The position numbers were made by a program, and so were the translations under genes. 35,792 bases of DNA, taken from CAG-217 sp963638105 (GTDB lineage Bacteria > Bacillota > Clostridia > Oscillospirales > Acutalibacteraceae). The stretch lies in contig CAVHPP010000020.1 of NCBI GenBank assembly GCA_963638105.1, positions 1-35,792 of the forward strand, written 5' to 3'. Shown here one piece after another: positions 1 through 6,244 of the stretch (its first letter is position 1; the number at the start of each line of letters is the position of its first letter). The notes beneath the pieces were generated by a model. The model searched no databases. It was given only the letters and a program-made list of their open reading frames with translations, and had not been told where the DNA came from.

Positions 1-34
1 CCGCCACAAGCAATATGGAGTCAATGTCGACGAG

Positions 35-58
35 GTAGGGGCGGCAATCTGCCGCCCG
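35..58. repeat. GTAGGG-headed palindromic repeat, copy 1
   Basis: GTAGGG followed by a GC-rich palindrome with arms GGGCGGCA and TGCCGCCC around an ATC loop. The same 24 bases recur exactly at 2766-2789 and 21094-21117. Homology with the 2766 copy extends to the left (CAATGTCGA-C/T-GAG), giving about 37 nearly identical bases. It is intergenic, downstream of the minus-strand regulator gene. It could fold as a stem-loop in RNA but has no T-tract, so it is not an ordinary terminator. Confidence 0.8.
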
Positions 59-141
59 AATGTTATAGAAACATAATTATATCTGCCTACCGTACCATAA
101 TCCGGACATGTATTTGTCAATTGGGCACGGCTTTGCTATAT

Positions 142-535
142 TTATTCCAGTATATCCAGGTTATAATCGCTTAGGAGTTCGTTGACTTCCATTAAGCCAG
201 CCCCTTTATGCAGGCAATAGATGAATACGCTGTCCCGCGGGTTGCGGGCATACAGGTCACAAGCGCCGGCGATCTTTAACAGCTTGCGGGTTTCCAGTAC
301 ATTCAGTCCCATACCGATGGCAAGGGCAATCATCTTATCTCTGGACGGATGGGTCTTGTTGCCGTTGAAAATTTGGTAGGCATAGTTCTTATCCATATTG
401 CTGCGCTTGATTACATCGCTTTTGCGCAGTCCCTTTTCGTTGAGCAGCAGTTCCAGGTATTCAGCTAGGGACGCGAATTCCAGTTCGTCGATTTCTTCCG
501 CAAAATACGCATGTATGGACTTTTTCTGCTTTAGG
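142..535 (-). CDS. XRE-like helix-turn-helix regulator, 5' end lost in gap
   Basis: Predicted DNA-binding regulator, about 130 residues visible. The middle (LRKSDVIKRSNMDKNYAYQI) reads as an HTH of the XRE class. It is followed by a helical C-terminal part containing YARNPRDSVFIY and a final NELLSDYNLDIL. From memory, this architecture occurs in clostridial proteins encoded beside Ser/Thr kinases, as here. The frame runs without a start codon into the 10-N gap at 536-545. The only in-frame start beyond the gap is a GTG at 600 with no SD, and that stretch contains the kinase promoter, so the true start is probably inside the missing sequence. It is divergent from the kinase gene, so autoregulation plus control of the kinase is plausible but only inferred. 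Confidence 0.72.
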
Positions 536-545
536 NNNNNNNNNN
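536..545. other. assembly gap (10 N)
   Basis: Ten consecutive N bases, a typical placeholder for a scaffold gap of unknown true length. It interrupts the 5' part of the regulator gene and the regulator/kinase intergenic region. Reading frames across it are arbitrary. Confidence 0.97.
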
Positions 546-550
546 TTATT

Positions 551-592
551 TTTGGCAAAAATCGCCAAATGTCCTTGCATTTATGATATAAT
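551..592 (+). promoter_or_regulatory. kinase promoter with operator-like palindrome
   Basis: A TGATATAAT extended -10 lies at 584-592, about 30 bases before the kinase start. At the -35 position (551-569) there is no TTGACA. Instead there is a perfect inverted repeat, TTTGGC-7-GCCAAA. An extended -10 with a palindrome over the -35 suggests a regulated promoter, and the divergent HTH protein is the obvious candidate binder. The element is seen; its regulator is inferred. Confidence 0.5.
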
Positions 593-621
593 AGTAACAC
601 TTTAAAATCAAGGTAATTTTT

Positions 622-1629
622 ATGCAGTATGAAATTTTAAAAGAAATGAACCCGGGGATCAAGTTGGCTATGGCCGACGGCAATCTATATGCGCTTAAGG
701 AAATTGGGCTGGAAGATACGGAAATGTATCAAAAGCTGATCCGCCTGGACTGCAAAAACATTGTGCGCTTTTACGATACAGTGGCACAGGACGGACGCTT
801 TTATGTAGTAGAGGAATTCCTCAACGACAGCTGTACCCTGCGGGAATATATGGAGCGCCGGGGTCCGCTAAGCGATTTGGAGACCAAGGATATAGCCCTC
901 CAAATCTGCAATGGACTGAAGCAGGTGCACAAGCTGGGCATTGTTCACCGGGATATTAACCCCAATAATATTATGGTGACGGCGGACGGCACGGTGAAGA
1001 TCATCGATTTTGGCATCAGCCGCACCGTCAAGCACAATCAAAGCTGCGATACGGAGATCCTGGGCACCCAGGGCTTTACCGCGCCGGAGCAATTCGGCTT
1101 TCACCAAACCGGGCCAAAGGCGGATATTTACTCCATGGGCGTGCTGATCAATGTGATGGCTACCGGCTGTCTGCCGGGTGTGCAACTGGTGAACGGTTGG
1201 CTGTCTGAGATCGTACTAAAATGCACCCAGATCGACGAAACCAATCGGTACAGAAATATGGACGATCTGATCCTGGACTTGGAGCGGCGCAGCAAGCTGC
1301 AGCGGCTTTTGCGCACCGTTCCCGGTTTTCGCAAGGGGATCTGGTGGCACAAGTTGATTGCCGTCCTGTACTACATTGCCCTGCTGTTCTTCCTGATTGT
1401 TGCGATTACGACGGCGCATTCTCTGTTGGACGCCCTGTGCACCTTAGGCTTTTTCTTCTTCGGTTATGCAGTGCCGGTGCCGATCTTGACCAACTACCTG
1501 GACTGGACCCATCGGATCGCCCGGTTGCAAAATAAGACCGGATCCCAACGCATTTGGATCCAAATCAGCCTGGCTGCCCTGGCCCAGGTGCTGTCTATGC
1601 TTTGTATTATAGCAGTGCCGGCCGCCTGA
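622..1629 (+). CDS. membrane-anchored Ser/Thr protein kinase-like protein
   Basis: 335 residues. The N-terminal half is a eukaryotic-like protein kinase fold: candidate VAIK-type Lys at 26 (YALKEI), catalytic loop HRDINPNN at 109-116, DFG at 129-131, APE at 154-156, and the helix-F Asp near 168. Three hydrophobic segments at about 244-264, 268-290 and 311-332 anchor it in the membrane with the kinase domain cytoplasmic. Two points are unusual: the glycine-rich ATP loop is poorly preserved (NPGIKLAMADG), and the catalytic-loop Lys of HRDxKPxN is Asn. The HRD and DFG aspartates are kept, so activity is possible. There are no PASTA domains, so it is not PrkC/Stk1. It is divergent from the HTH gene, with an extended -10 upstream and only a weak SD (AAGG). 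Substrate unknown. Confidence 0.85.
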   Translation: MQYEILKEMNPGIKLAMADGNLYALKEIGLEDTEMYQKLIRLDCKNIVRFYDTVAQDGRFYVVEEFLNDSCTLREYMERRGPLSDLETKDIALQICNGLKQVHKLGIVHRDINPNNIMVTADGTVKIIDFGISRTVKHNQSCDTEILGTQGFTAPEQFGFHQTGPKADIYSMGVLINVMATGCLPGVQLVNGWLSEIVLKCTQIDETNRYRNMDDLILDLERRSKLQRLLRTVPGFRKGIWWHKLIAVLYYIALLFFLIVAITTAHSLLDALCTLGFFFFGYAVPVPILTNYLDWTHRIARLQNKTGSQRIWIQISLAALAQVLSMLCIIAVPAA

Positions 1630-1633
1630 ATGT

Positions 1634-1676
1634 TGTGCTGGCAGCACACCAAATCCCCTTTTTGCTGTTGTATAAT
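1634..1676 (+). promoter_or_regulatory. -10 box and small palindrome upstream of OB-domain gene
   Basis: A perfect TATAAT at 1671-1676 lies 30 bases before the downstream ATG, in the 77-base gap after the kinase stop. A 6-bp inverted repeat, TGTGCT-3-AGCACA, sits at 1634-1648. No convincing -35 is seen at 16-18 bases. It suggests the downstream gene has its own promoter. Confidence 0.4.
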
Positions 1677-1706
1677 GAGAACATCAAAGTAAAGGGGGTT
1701 TGCGAA

Positions 1707-2510
1707 ATGGCAAACGATGCAGAGGTGCAACTGGCTGTTGACCAGGCAATGAAAGATCAAAAGAAACAGAAACGAAAGAAGAAGCTGATTATCTTTGGGG
1801 TGATCCTGGCGGTGATTGTGGTGATCGCCGTGGTCGCCAATCGGCCAAAGGACTACAACTTTGACCAACCGGCAGCACGAGTAACGGTGGACACGGTGAT
1901 GACGGACTTCAAAAACGACGCCGCCAACGCCAGCGAAAAATACTCTGACAAGGTGATTGCCGTTACCGGGCAGGTGGGCACCATTCAGGACGAACATGTG
2001 ACCCTGCGGGCCTATGACGACGATTTGTGGCTGTATAATGTGAATGTCTACATGGAGAACGACCAGGATCTGAAGAAGTTTAAGGTAGGCGACACGGTGA
2101 CCATTGAGGGCGTGTGCGACGATACGGATCTGTTTGGCGATGTGGATGTGAAAAAGTGCGTGATCGCCGATCCGTTTGCCACCGTGCCGGACTATGACGG
2201 CGCCCAAAAGGTGAAAATCAACGATTTTGTAAAGAGCTATAAGGAAAATCAGGTAAAAGCCGACGAAAAGTACAAGGGCAAGACCGTGCAGTTCACCGCC
2301 AAGGTGACCCATGTGGCAGATGAGTACGCCGTGGTGGAGCCGTCCAATGCGGATGTGTGGGACTGGGACTGCGATGTGCAGATCTGCTTTGAGGATATGG
2401 ACGACCTGAAGAAAGTGACCGAGGGCAAAACGGTCACCATCGTTGGCGAGTGCTACGGCAAGGCGGATATGTACACCGCCAAAATCTGCCGCGCCATTGT
2501 GAAGAAATAA
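1707..2510 (+). CDS. membrane-anchored protein with two OB-like (tRNA_anti-like) domains
   Basis: 267 residues. The start is ATG 1707 because AAAGGGGG sits 9 bases upstream; the frame is open further upstream but overlaps the kinase. The N-terminus is short, charged and cytoplasmic (QKKQKRKKK), followed by one membrane helix at about 27-45 with no lipobox Cys. Two tandem homologous halves follow (about 58-157 and 168-267). Each has a helix with EKY, then 'GK/DKVIxVTG'-like strands, a D/E-rich loop, and 'K-GDTVTIEGVC' or 'EGKTVTIVGEC'. That is the pattern of the tRNA_anti-like OB-fold family. The function is not known to me; an extracytoplasmic ligand-binding or structural role is a guess. The duplication is internal, since the halves resemble each other. 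Confidence 0.8.
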   Translation: MANDAEVQLAVDQAMKDQKKQKRKKKLIIFGVILAVIVVIAVVANRPKDYNFDQPAARVTVDTVMTDFKNDAANASEKYSDKVIAVTGQVGTIQDEHVTLRAYDDDLWLYNVNVYMENDQDLKKFKVGDTVTIEGVCDDTDLFGDVDVKKCVIADPFATVPDYDGAQKVKINDFVKSYKENQVKADEKYKGKTVQFTAKVTHVADEYAVVEPSNADVWDWDCDVQICFEDMDDLKKVTEGKTVTIVGECYGKADMYTAKICRAIVKK

Positions 2511-2562
2511 GCGTGTTGGTGGGGTTCGTCATACGGTGATTGCTGTAAGGAAACCAAAAAAC

Positions 2563-2789
2563 TTGTAGGGGCCGATGAGTGAATTGCGCGCAGCGAGTGC
2601 ATTTATCGGCCCGCCCTTTTCATAAGAGCGTAAAAGCGGTGCGATGTAGGCATCGCACCCTACAAATGTATATTTTATGCAATGTAGGGGCCGATGCCCA
2701 CATCGGCCCGTTTGCGGGCGGATGCTATCCGCCCCCTACGGTATTGTGGGGGCAATGTCGATGAGGTAGGGGCGGCAATCTGCCGCCCG
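2563..2789. repeat. cluster of five GTAGGG-type palindromic repeats
   Basis: This occupies most of the 453-base gene-free stretch 2511-2963. In order: a long imperfect palindrome from GTAGGGGCCGAT (2565) to ATCGGCCC (2604-2611); GGTGCGATG-4-CATCGCACC (2638-2659) followed by CCTACA; TGTAG plus GGGCCGATG-4-CATCGGCCC (2684-2709); GGGCGGAT-3-ATCCGCCC (2716-2734) followed by CCTAC, so reversed; and the exact 24-mer shared with 35-58 and 21094-21117 (2766-2789). Every arm pair is complementary but the arms differ in sequence. I see no gene, promoter or T-tract in the cluster. Confidence 0.75.
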
Positions 2790-2886
2790 CGATAATCGCA
2801 AAAAGGCGAATAGATTACGGCGTATCAATATAATCGTTTTATGCGGTGGGATGTGTGAATTGCGCGTTATCGTTATGCACCCGACT

Positions 2887-2919
2887 AAAAAAGGCACAGC
2901 CATACGGCTGTGCCTTTTT
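2887..2919. terminator. bidirectional rho-independent terminator
   Basis: A-tract, then stem GGCACAGCC, loop ATAC, stem GGCTGTGCC, then TTTTT. The stem is perfect at 9 bp and carries a T-tract on both strands. It lies just beyond the stop of the minus-strand acetyltransferase and is the likely end of that two-gene operon. Confidence 0.9.
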
Positions 2920-2963
2920 CTATGTGAATTTGGGGCCATTCCTTTGTTCTTTCTACATTATTG

Positions 2964-3536
2964 TTAATGTCGATCTGATTCAAGTATAGCGTAATAGAAT
3001 TTGTCCCCAATGCTTCCGTCTTTTTGATAGCAGTATCTTCTGAATGTTCCCTCAAGAGTCATACCTATCTTTTGCATAACCTTACTTGAACCGATATTCC
3101 TTGTATCGCAACCGGATGTAATTCGATCATAATGCACTTCGTCAAACAAATAATTCACCACTGCATTTGCCGCTTCTGTCATTATCCCTTTATTCCAATA
3201 TGGCTTATCAATTTGCCATCCGAGATGACAGGTAAAACATTCATCGTCTTGCGTAACAATAGCAATATTGCCGATAACAACACCTTGAAATTCAATAGCC
3301 CAGTTATAGGTTGTCGTTTTACTGTAATTTTTGATCCAGCTTTTCAGAACGGCCTTTGTTTCATTTATCGTTTTGTGCGGTGCATAAGAAAGATATTTTA
3401 CCACATCCGGATCACTTGCCCACTGAAACATATCTGTATGATCGCTAAACTGAAAGCGCCTTAAAATTAACCGTGGGGTTATTATTGTTTTAGTTCCGGT
3501 GTGAATTAACGGACGCAATAATTCTATATCGCTCAT
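2964..3536 (-). CDS. GNAT N-acetyltransferase, RimJ/RimL type
   Basis: 190 residues, the usual size for RimJ/RimL-like acetyltransferases that use acetyl-CoA to modify protein N-termini or small amines. Typical features are TPRLILRRF near the N-terminus, 'WAIEFQGVVIGNIAI' for the core strands, 'HLGWQIDKPYWNKGIMTEA' leading into the CoA-binding loop, and the C-terminal 'NIGSSKVMQKIGMTLEGTFR'. Start ATG 3536 has an AAAGG SD. It lies 30 bases after a second GNAT gene on the same strand, so the two are likely co-transcribed. Base composition is clearly more AT-rich than the surrounding core genes, which suggests acquisition. The substrate cannot be read from the sequence. Confidence 0.88.
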   Translation of the reverse strand: MSDIELLRPLIHTGTKTIITPRLILRRFQFSDHTDMFQWASDPDVVKYLSYAPHKTINETKAVLKSWIKNYSKTTTYNWAIEFQGVVIGNIAIVTQDDECFTCHLGWQIDKPYWNKGIMTEAANAVVNYLFDEVHYDRITSGCDTRNIGSSKVMQKIGMTLEGTFRRYCYQKDGSIGDKFYYAILESDRH

Positions 3537-3566
3537 TTTATTTGCCTTTCCAATAGCCCTTTCTCT

Positions 3567-4022
3567 TTATACTTCCTTTAACAACTTTACATATTTTCCT
3601 TGTTGATCTTCGCCTATAAATAGTATTTTGACAAATCCGGAATCCGCATACAGTTTTAACGCTGGATAGTTATCCAAATCCACACCGATTGACATTTCGG
3701 AATACCCCATTTCTTTTGCCTTATCGGTGGCGTATTCCACTAACCTTTTTCCGATGCCGTTTCGTCTTTTCTCGGGTTTAACGATCAGATGAGAAACATA
3801 GATACGCCGCCCATCCATTGTGTAGTCCAAATCGTTGGTATCAAAGACTAAAGAAATTTCACCGATAAATTCATCGTCTTGTTTACATACATAGGTGACG
3901 CGGCTGCCGGAAATGAGTTCACCGTAGAATTGCTTGGCTAACGCTTCTTGCTGTTTCATATTCCAGATATTGCCGCATTTTTCAAATTCGGCAGGTGATA
4001 ATTCGATAATATCAAAATTCAT
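3567..4022 (-). CDS. GNAT N-acetyltransferase
   Basis: 151 residues, single GNAT domain. The acetyl-CoA pyrophosphate loop is KRRNGIGKRLVEYA (R/Q-x-x-G-x-G/A). Upstream strands are 'DEFIGEISLVFD' and 'RRIYVSHLIVKPE', and the C-terminal 'NYPALKLYADSGF' is typical of the fold. Start ATG 4022 has an AAGGTG SD. It is the first gene of a two-gene acetyltransferase operon and shares its neighbour's low GC. An aminoglycoside-type or small-molecule substrate is possible, but nothing in the sequence decides it. Confidence 0.87.
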   Translation of the reverse strand: MNFDIIELSPAEFEKCGNIWNMKQQEALAKQFYGELISGSRVTYVCKQDDEFIGEISLVFDTNDLDYTMDGRRIYVSHLIVKPEKRRNGIGKRLVEYATDKAKEMGYSEMSIGVDLDNYPALKLYADSGFVKILFIGEDQQGKYVKLLKEV

Positions 4023-4040
4023 TGGAACACCTTTTTACAG

Positions 4041-4062
4041 AACAGGAGCCGATCCCCCTGTT
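4041..4062. repeat. AACAGG...CCTGTT inverted repeat, variant copy
   Basis: AACAGGAG and CCCCCTGTT arms around a CCGAT centre, followed by TTTTTT on the plus strand. It is a diverged member of the family also at 5114-5133 and 7988-8008. From memory, similar GGGGACGGTT-type sequences are dispersed in clostridial genomes. Confidence 0.55.
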
Positions 4063-4091
4063 TTTTCTTCACTTTGCTTTGGTGCCGGTGC

Positions 4092-4874
4092 TTATTCCGT
4101 GTGCAGAATGTGGGTGTGGAGATAAGCGGCGATGGCGTCGGTATCGTTGGGACCGATGGTTACATCGGCTGCGGACTGCACGGCGGGGACGCCATTGCTC
4201 ATAGCTACACCGGTGCCGGCCAGGCGGAGCATTTCCAGGTCTGCAAAATCATCGCCAAAGGCGGTGATCCGGTCTATGGTCAGGCCGCAGGCGGCGCAGA
4301 TGGGCGCCAGGGCATTGGCCTTGGTGGCAGTGGATTTGGTGATCTTGTGCCAGTTTTCTTCACCGGAAAAGCAGCGAATATCACAGTCCGGCAAGGCGGC
4401 TTGCAGCGCTTTGACTTGCTTATCGGTGGGCACTTGGGCGCAGATCTTCAGCGCATACAGGGAAAAGTCCCAAAAATCCGACCAAATACTTTGCGCCCAG
4501 GCCGGGTCCGGGGGCCGCTGGTTGCGGTCATAGTTCCAAAAATGGCCTTGCAGAGTGTCTACGGTCATCTCCGTTTCTGCCCCGCAAATGCGGCGAATAC
4601 AGGCGAATACTCGCTGGACTTCAACCGGGGCAAACCCGTCTTGATAGACCGTTTTGCCTTGCACCTGTGCCAAGGCGCCGCAGCTGGTGATCAGCACATC
4701 CGGCTGCACTTGGCGGGCATACGCCTGCGCGCTGCCTGCGTAGCGAGCGGTGGCAATGCCAATGCCGCAGCCTGCCTGGCGGCAATCTTCCAGCGCCTGT
4801 AAATTGGCAGGCGAAATGGTTTTGTCCGGGCGCAGCAGGGTGCCGTCTAAATCGAAAAGTAGCAGTCGGTTCAT
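4092..4874 (-). CDS. HAD-superfamily Cof-type phosphatase
   Basis: 260 residues, the normal size for Cof/YidA-like HAD hydrolases, cytoplasmic phosphatases of sugar phosphates or cofactors. Motif I is FDLDGTL, with nucleophile Asp8 and acid Asp10. Motif III is a Lys in the KSTATKANAL region. Motif IV is FGDDFADLEML. A type-IIB cap lies between motif I and motif III, and the end is 'GVAMSNGVPAVQSAADVTI', typical of the family. Start ATG 4874 was chosen because the preceding gene's TGA overlaps it (ATGA), giving translational coupling; a longer upstream frame would run through that gene. The substrate is unknown. Confidence 0.9.
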   Translation of the reverse strand: MNRLLLFDLDGTLLRPDKTISPANLQALEDCRQAGCGIGIATARYAGSAQAYARQVQPDVLITSCGALAQVQGKTVYQDGFAPVEVQRVFACIRRICGAETEMTVDTLQGHFWNYDRNQRPPDPAWAQSIWSDFWDFSLYALKICAQVPTDKQVKALQAALPDCDIRCFSGEENWHKITKSTATKANALAPICAACGLTIDRITAFGDDFADLEMLRLAGTGVAMSNGVPAVQSAADVTIGPNDTDAIAAYLHTHILHTE

Positions 4875-5071
4875 TGAATGACCCCGCGGCGCTCCAATTC
4901 CGCCAGCAGCTTGGGCTGGATTTGCGGATAGGTCCATTGGGTGGGCAGATCGGCAGTGAGAACGATCTTTTCCATCTCGCTGTCTATGGGGCCAAAGGCG
5001 TGCACCCGGGCGGCGATCACGGCGAATTTCAGCTTTTCATCTTCCACTTGGTCATAGAATTTTACGATCAT
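4871..5071 (-). CDS. internally deleted Nudix hydrolase remnant
   Basis: 66 residues. The first 22 (MIVKFYDQVEDEKLKFAVIA) resemble the N-terminal strands of a clostridial Nudix hydrolase family. Residues from about 24 on (FGPIDSEMEKIVLTADLP, TYPQIQPKLLAELE) resemble the same family's C-terminus. The Nudix box (GX5EX7REUXEEXGU) and about 80-90 residues between are absent, joined in frame, so hydrolase activity is not expected. A strong GGGAGGT SD precedes ATG 5071, and the stop overlaps the HAD start, so it may survive as a coupling leader for that gene. Family assignment is from memory of the flanking sequences. It could instead be an unrelated small protein. Confidence 0.65.
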   Translation of the reverse strand: MIVKFYDQVEDEKLKFAVIAARVHAFGPIDSEMEKIVLTADLPTQWTYPQIQPKLLAELERRGVIQ

Positions 5072-5113
5072 GGTTTACCTCCCGGTTGGGGCGAATGATT
5101 TTATCTATTGTAG

Positions 5114-5133
5114 AACAGGGAACCGTCCCCTGT
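5114..5133. repeat. AACAGGG...CCCCTGTT inverted repeat
   Basis: Arms AACAGGG and CCCCTGTT around AACCGT. It is nearly identical to 7988-8008 and related to 4041-4062. It lies in the 110-base gap upstream of the Nudix remnant. Confidence 0.7.
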
Positions 5134-5154
5134 TTTATCCTTTTGTAAATTTCG

Positions 5155-5179
5155 TAGGGCGGGGGCTTGCTCCCGCCGC
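5155..5179. repeat. TAGGGCGGGGG palindromic repeat, left copy
   Basis: TAGGGCGGGGGCTTGC then TCCCGCCGC, a palindrome with GGCGGG and CCCGCC arms. The identical 25 bases recur in direct orientation at 5699-5723. The two copies bracket the AT-rich membrane-protein gene. This copy lies three bases beyond its stop and could act as a 3' hairpin. Confidence 0.8.
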
Positions 5180-5181
5180 TC

Positions 5182-5652
5182 TTACATTCGATCTTTAATT
5201 TCTAATTTAACAACTTGTCGTGAATGTTTAGCGTACACAACGGTGGCGTGGTATTTGTCATTTGAATTGATATTAGATAAATCAAAAAAGTTCGCACCCA
5301 AAACCAGCGTTTCCTTTCCGGACTCATCCTGTACTCTGCCAATGCCATAGAACATAACGCTCCCGTCCTCGTATGTACTGTTGGTTGCGTCTAGATAAAA
5401 GCTTCCGTTTTCTACTACAACAAATGATTGTTGTTGGATATCGCATATTCTTGGAATAACCAGTATCCCACACTCGAGAACAACGAAACACATAATGATC
5501 AGTAGAGATTTCAGCAATTCGGATAATTTTTTATAGCGCTTTATCAGTAATAAAGTAATAATTACAGAAAGCGCCAATATGCCCAACACAACCAAATTGG
5601 ATTTAACGATTATCCAAGTGTTCCTTGTTAAAAAATCGAGATACGCTTCCAT
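5182..5652 (-). CDS. small membrane protein of unknown function
   Basis: 156 residues. Start ATG 5652 has GGAGA five bases upstream; a TTG at 5664 is the only other candidate and has no SD of its own. Two hydrophobic segments (about 17-38 and 48-69) are followed by a roughly 85-residue, mostly beta-looking extracytoplasmic tail that is polar and free of Cys. No family is recognised. The gene is much more AT-rich than its neighbours and is bracketed by two 25-base direct copies of a palindromic repeat, one of them in its own 5' leader. It has a promoter at 5738-5767. This suggests a lineage-specific or transferred gene. Confidence 0.7.
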   Translation of the reverse strand: MEAYLDFLTRNTWIIVKSNLVVLGILALSVIITLLLIKRYKKLSELLKSLLIIMCFVVLECGILVIPRICDIQQQSFVVVENGSFYLDATNSTYEDGSVMFYGIGRVQDESGKETLVLGANFFDLSNINSNDKYHATVVYAKHSRQVVKLEIKDRM

Positions 5653-5698
5653 AAAAATCTCCAATCAGCCTGGGCGTAGGTCTTGCGTTAATTTTGAA

Positions 5699-5723
5699 TA
5701 GGGCGGGGGCTTGCTCCCGCCGC
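5699..5723. repeat. TAGGGCGGGGG palindromic repeat, right copy
   Basis: Exact 25-base direct copy of 5155-5179. It lies between the minus-strand promoter at 5738-5767 and the start of the membrane-protein gene, so the GC-rich hairpin would form in that gene's 5' untranslated leader. Confidence 0.8.
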
Positions 5724-5737
5724 CATGTTCTGTTCCT

Positions 5738-5767
5738 ATCATACCAAATGGGGCGGGGGATTGTCAA
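5738..5767 (-). promoter_or_regulatory. sigma-A-type promoter for the 5182-5652 gene
   Basis: On the minus strand: -35 TTGACA (5762-5767), 18-base spacer, -10 TATGAT (5738-5743) with an extended TGG. It is a consensus-like promoter that gives a leader of about 80 bases containing the palindromic repeat. It is divergent from the plus-strand promoter at 5774-5802. Confidence 0.7.
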
Positions 5768-5773
5768 TGGTGG

Positions 5774-5802
5774 TTGCGGGGGCGGGACGGACGGTGTATA
5801 AT
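5774..5802 (+). promoter_or_regulatory. promoter for the 5830-7922 operon
   Basis: TTGCGG (5774-5779), 17-base spacer, perfect TATAAT (5797-5802). It lies 27 bases before the ATG at 5830 and probably drives the three-gene operon to the terminator at 7936. Confidence 0.65.
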
Positions 5803-5829
5803 GGGAGCAGAACGCAAGGAGGTGGGCAA

Positions 5830-6243
5830 ATGATACTGGCGTTTTGCGTAGACGATCAAGGGGGCTTGGCTTTTAATCACCGGCGGCAGAGCCGGGACCG
5901 GGGGCTGGTGGCGGATCTGCTGGCGGCGGCCGGCGGGCGGCCGGTATTTTGCCTGCCGTATTCTGTCGGGCTGTTTGACCCGGGAACGGTGACGGTGACG
6001 GACGACCCGGGCGCTGTGCCCGCCGATGGGATTTTATTCTTAGAAAATGCGGACCCGGCGGCGTATATACCGCAGGCGGAGGAACTGATCCTGTACCGCT
6101 GGAACCGGCTGTACCCGGCAGACTTGACCTTGTGCGGCACGCCGGTACAATGGGGCTACCGGCTGCAAGACACCACGGACTTTGCGGGCACCTCTCATGA
6201 GAAAATCACCAGAGAACGGTATGTGAAAAAAGAAAGGGCATAA
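5830..6243 (+). CDS. conserved small protein of unknown function
   Basis: 137 residues. The start at 5830 is fixed by AAGGAGGT seven bases upstream; the frame is open to 5725 but overlaps the promoters. The protein begins ILAFCVDDQGGLAFNHRRQS and ends with 'TDFAGTSHEKITRERYV'. I recall similar small proteins in many Oscillospirales genomes, sometimes annotated as 'ribonuclease Z', but no metallo-beta-lactamase HxHxDH motif is present and that name is not supported here. There is no signal peptide or membrane segment. It is one base upstream of the endonuclease gene, so co-expressed; a functional link is only a guess. Confidence 0.78.
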   Translation: MILAFCVDDQGGLAFNHRRQSRDRGLVADLLAAAGGRPVFCLPYSVGLFDPGTVTVTDDPGAVPADGILFLENADPAAYIPQAEELILYRWNRLYPADLTLCGTPVQWGYRLQDTTDFAGTSHEKITRERYVKKERA

Positions 6244-6244
6244 C

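Noticed and set aside
1494..2312. 272-codon open frame antisense to the OB-domain gene
   Set aside because: His/Val-rich shadow; the plus strand has an SD, a membrane anchor and a duplicated domain.
5725..5829. N-terminal extension of the 5830 gene
   Set aside because: It would overlap both divergent promoters, and the strong AAGGAGGT SD points to ATG 5830.
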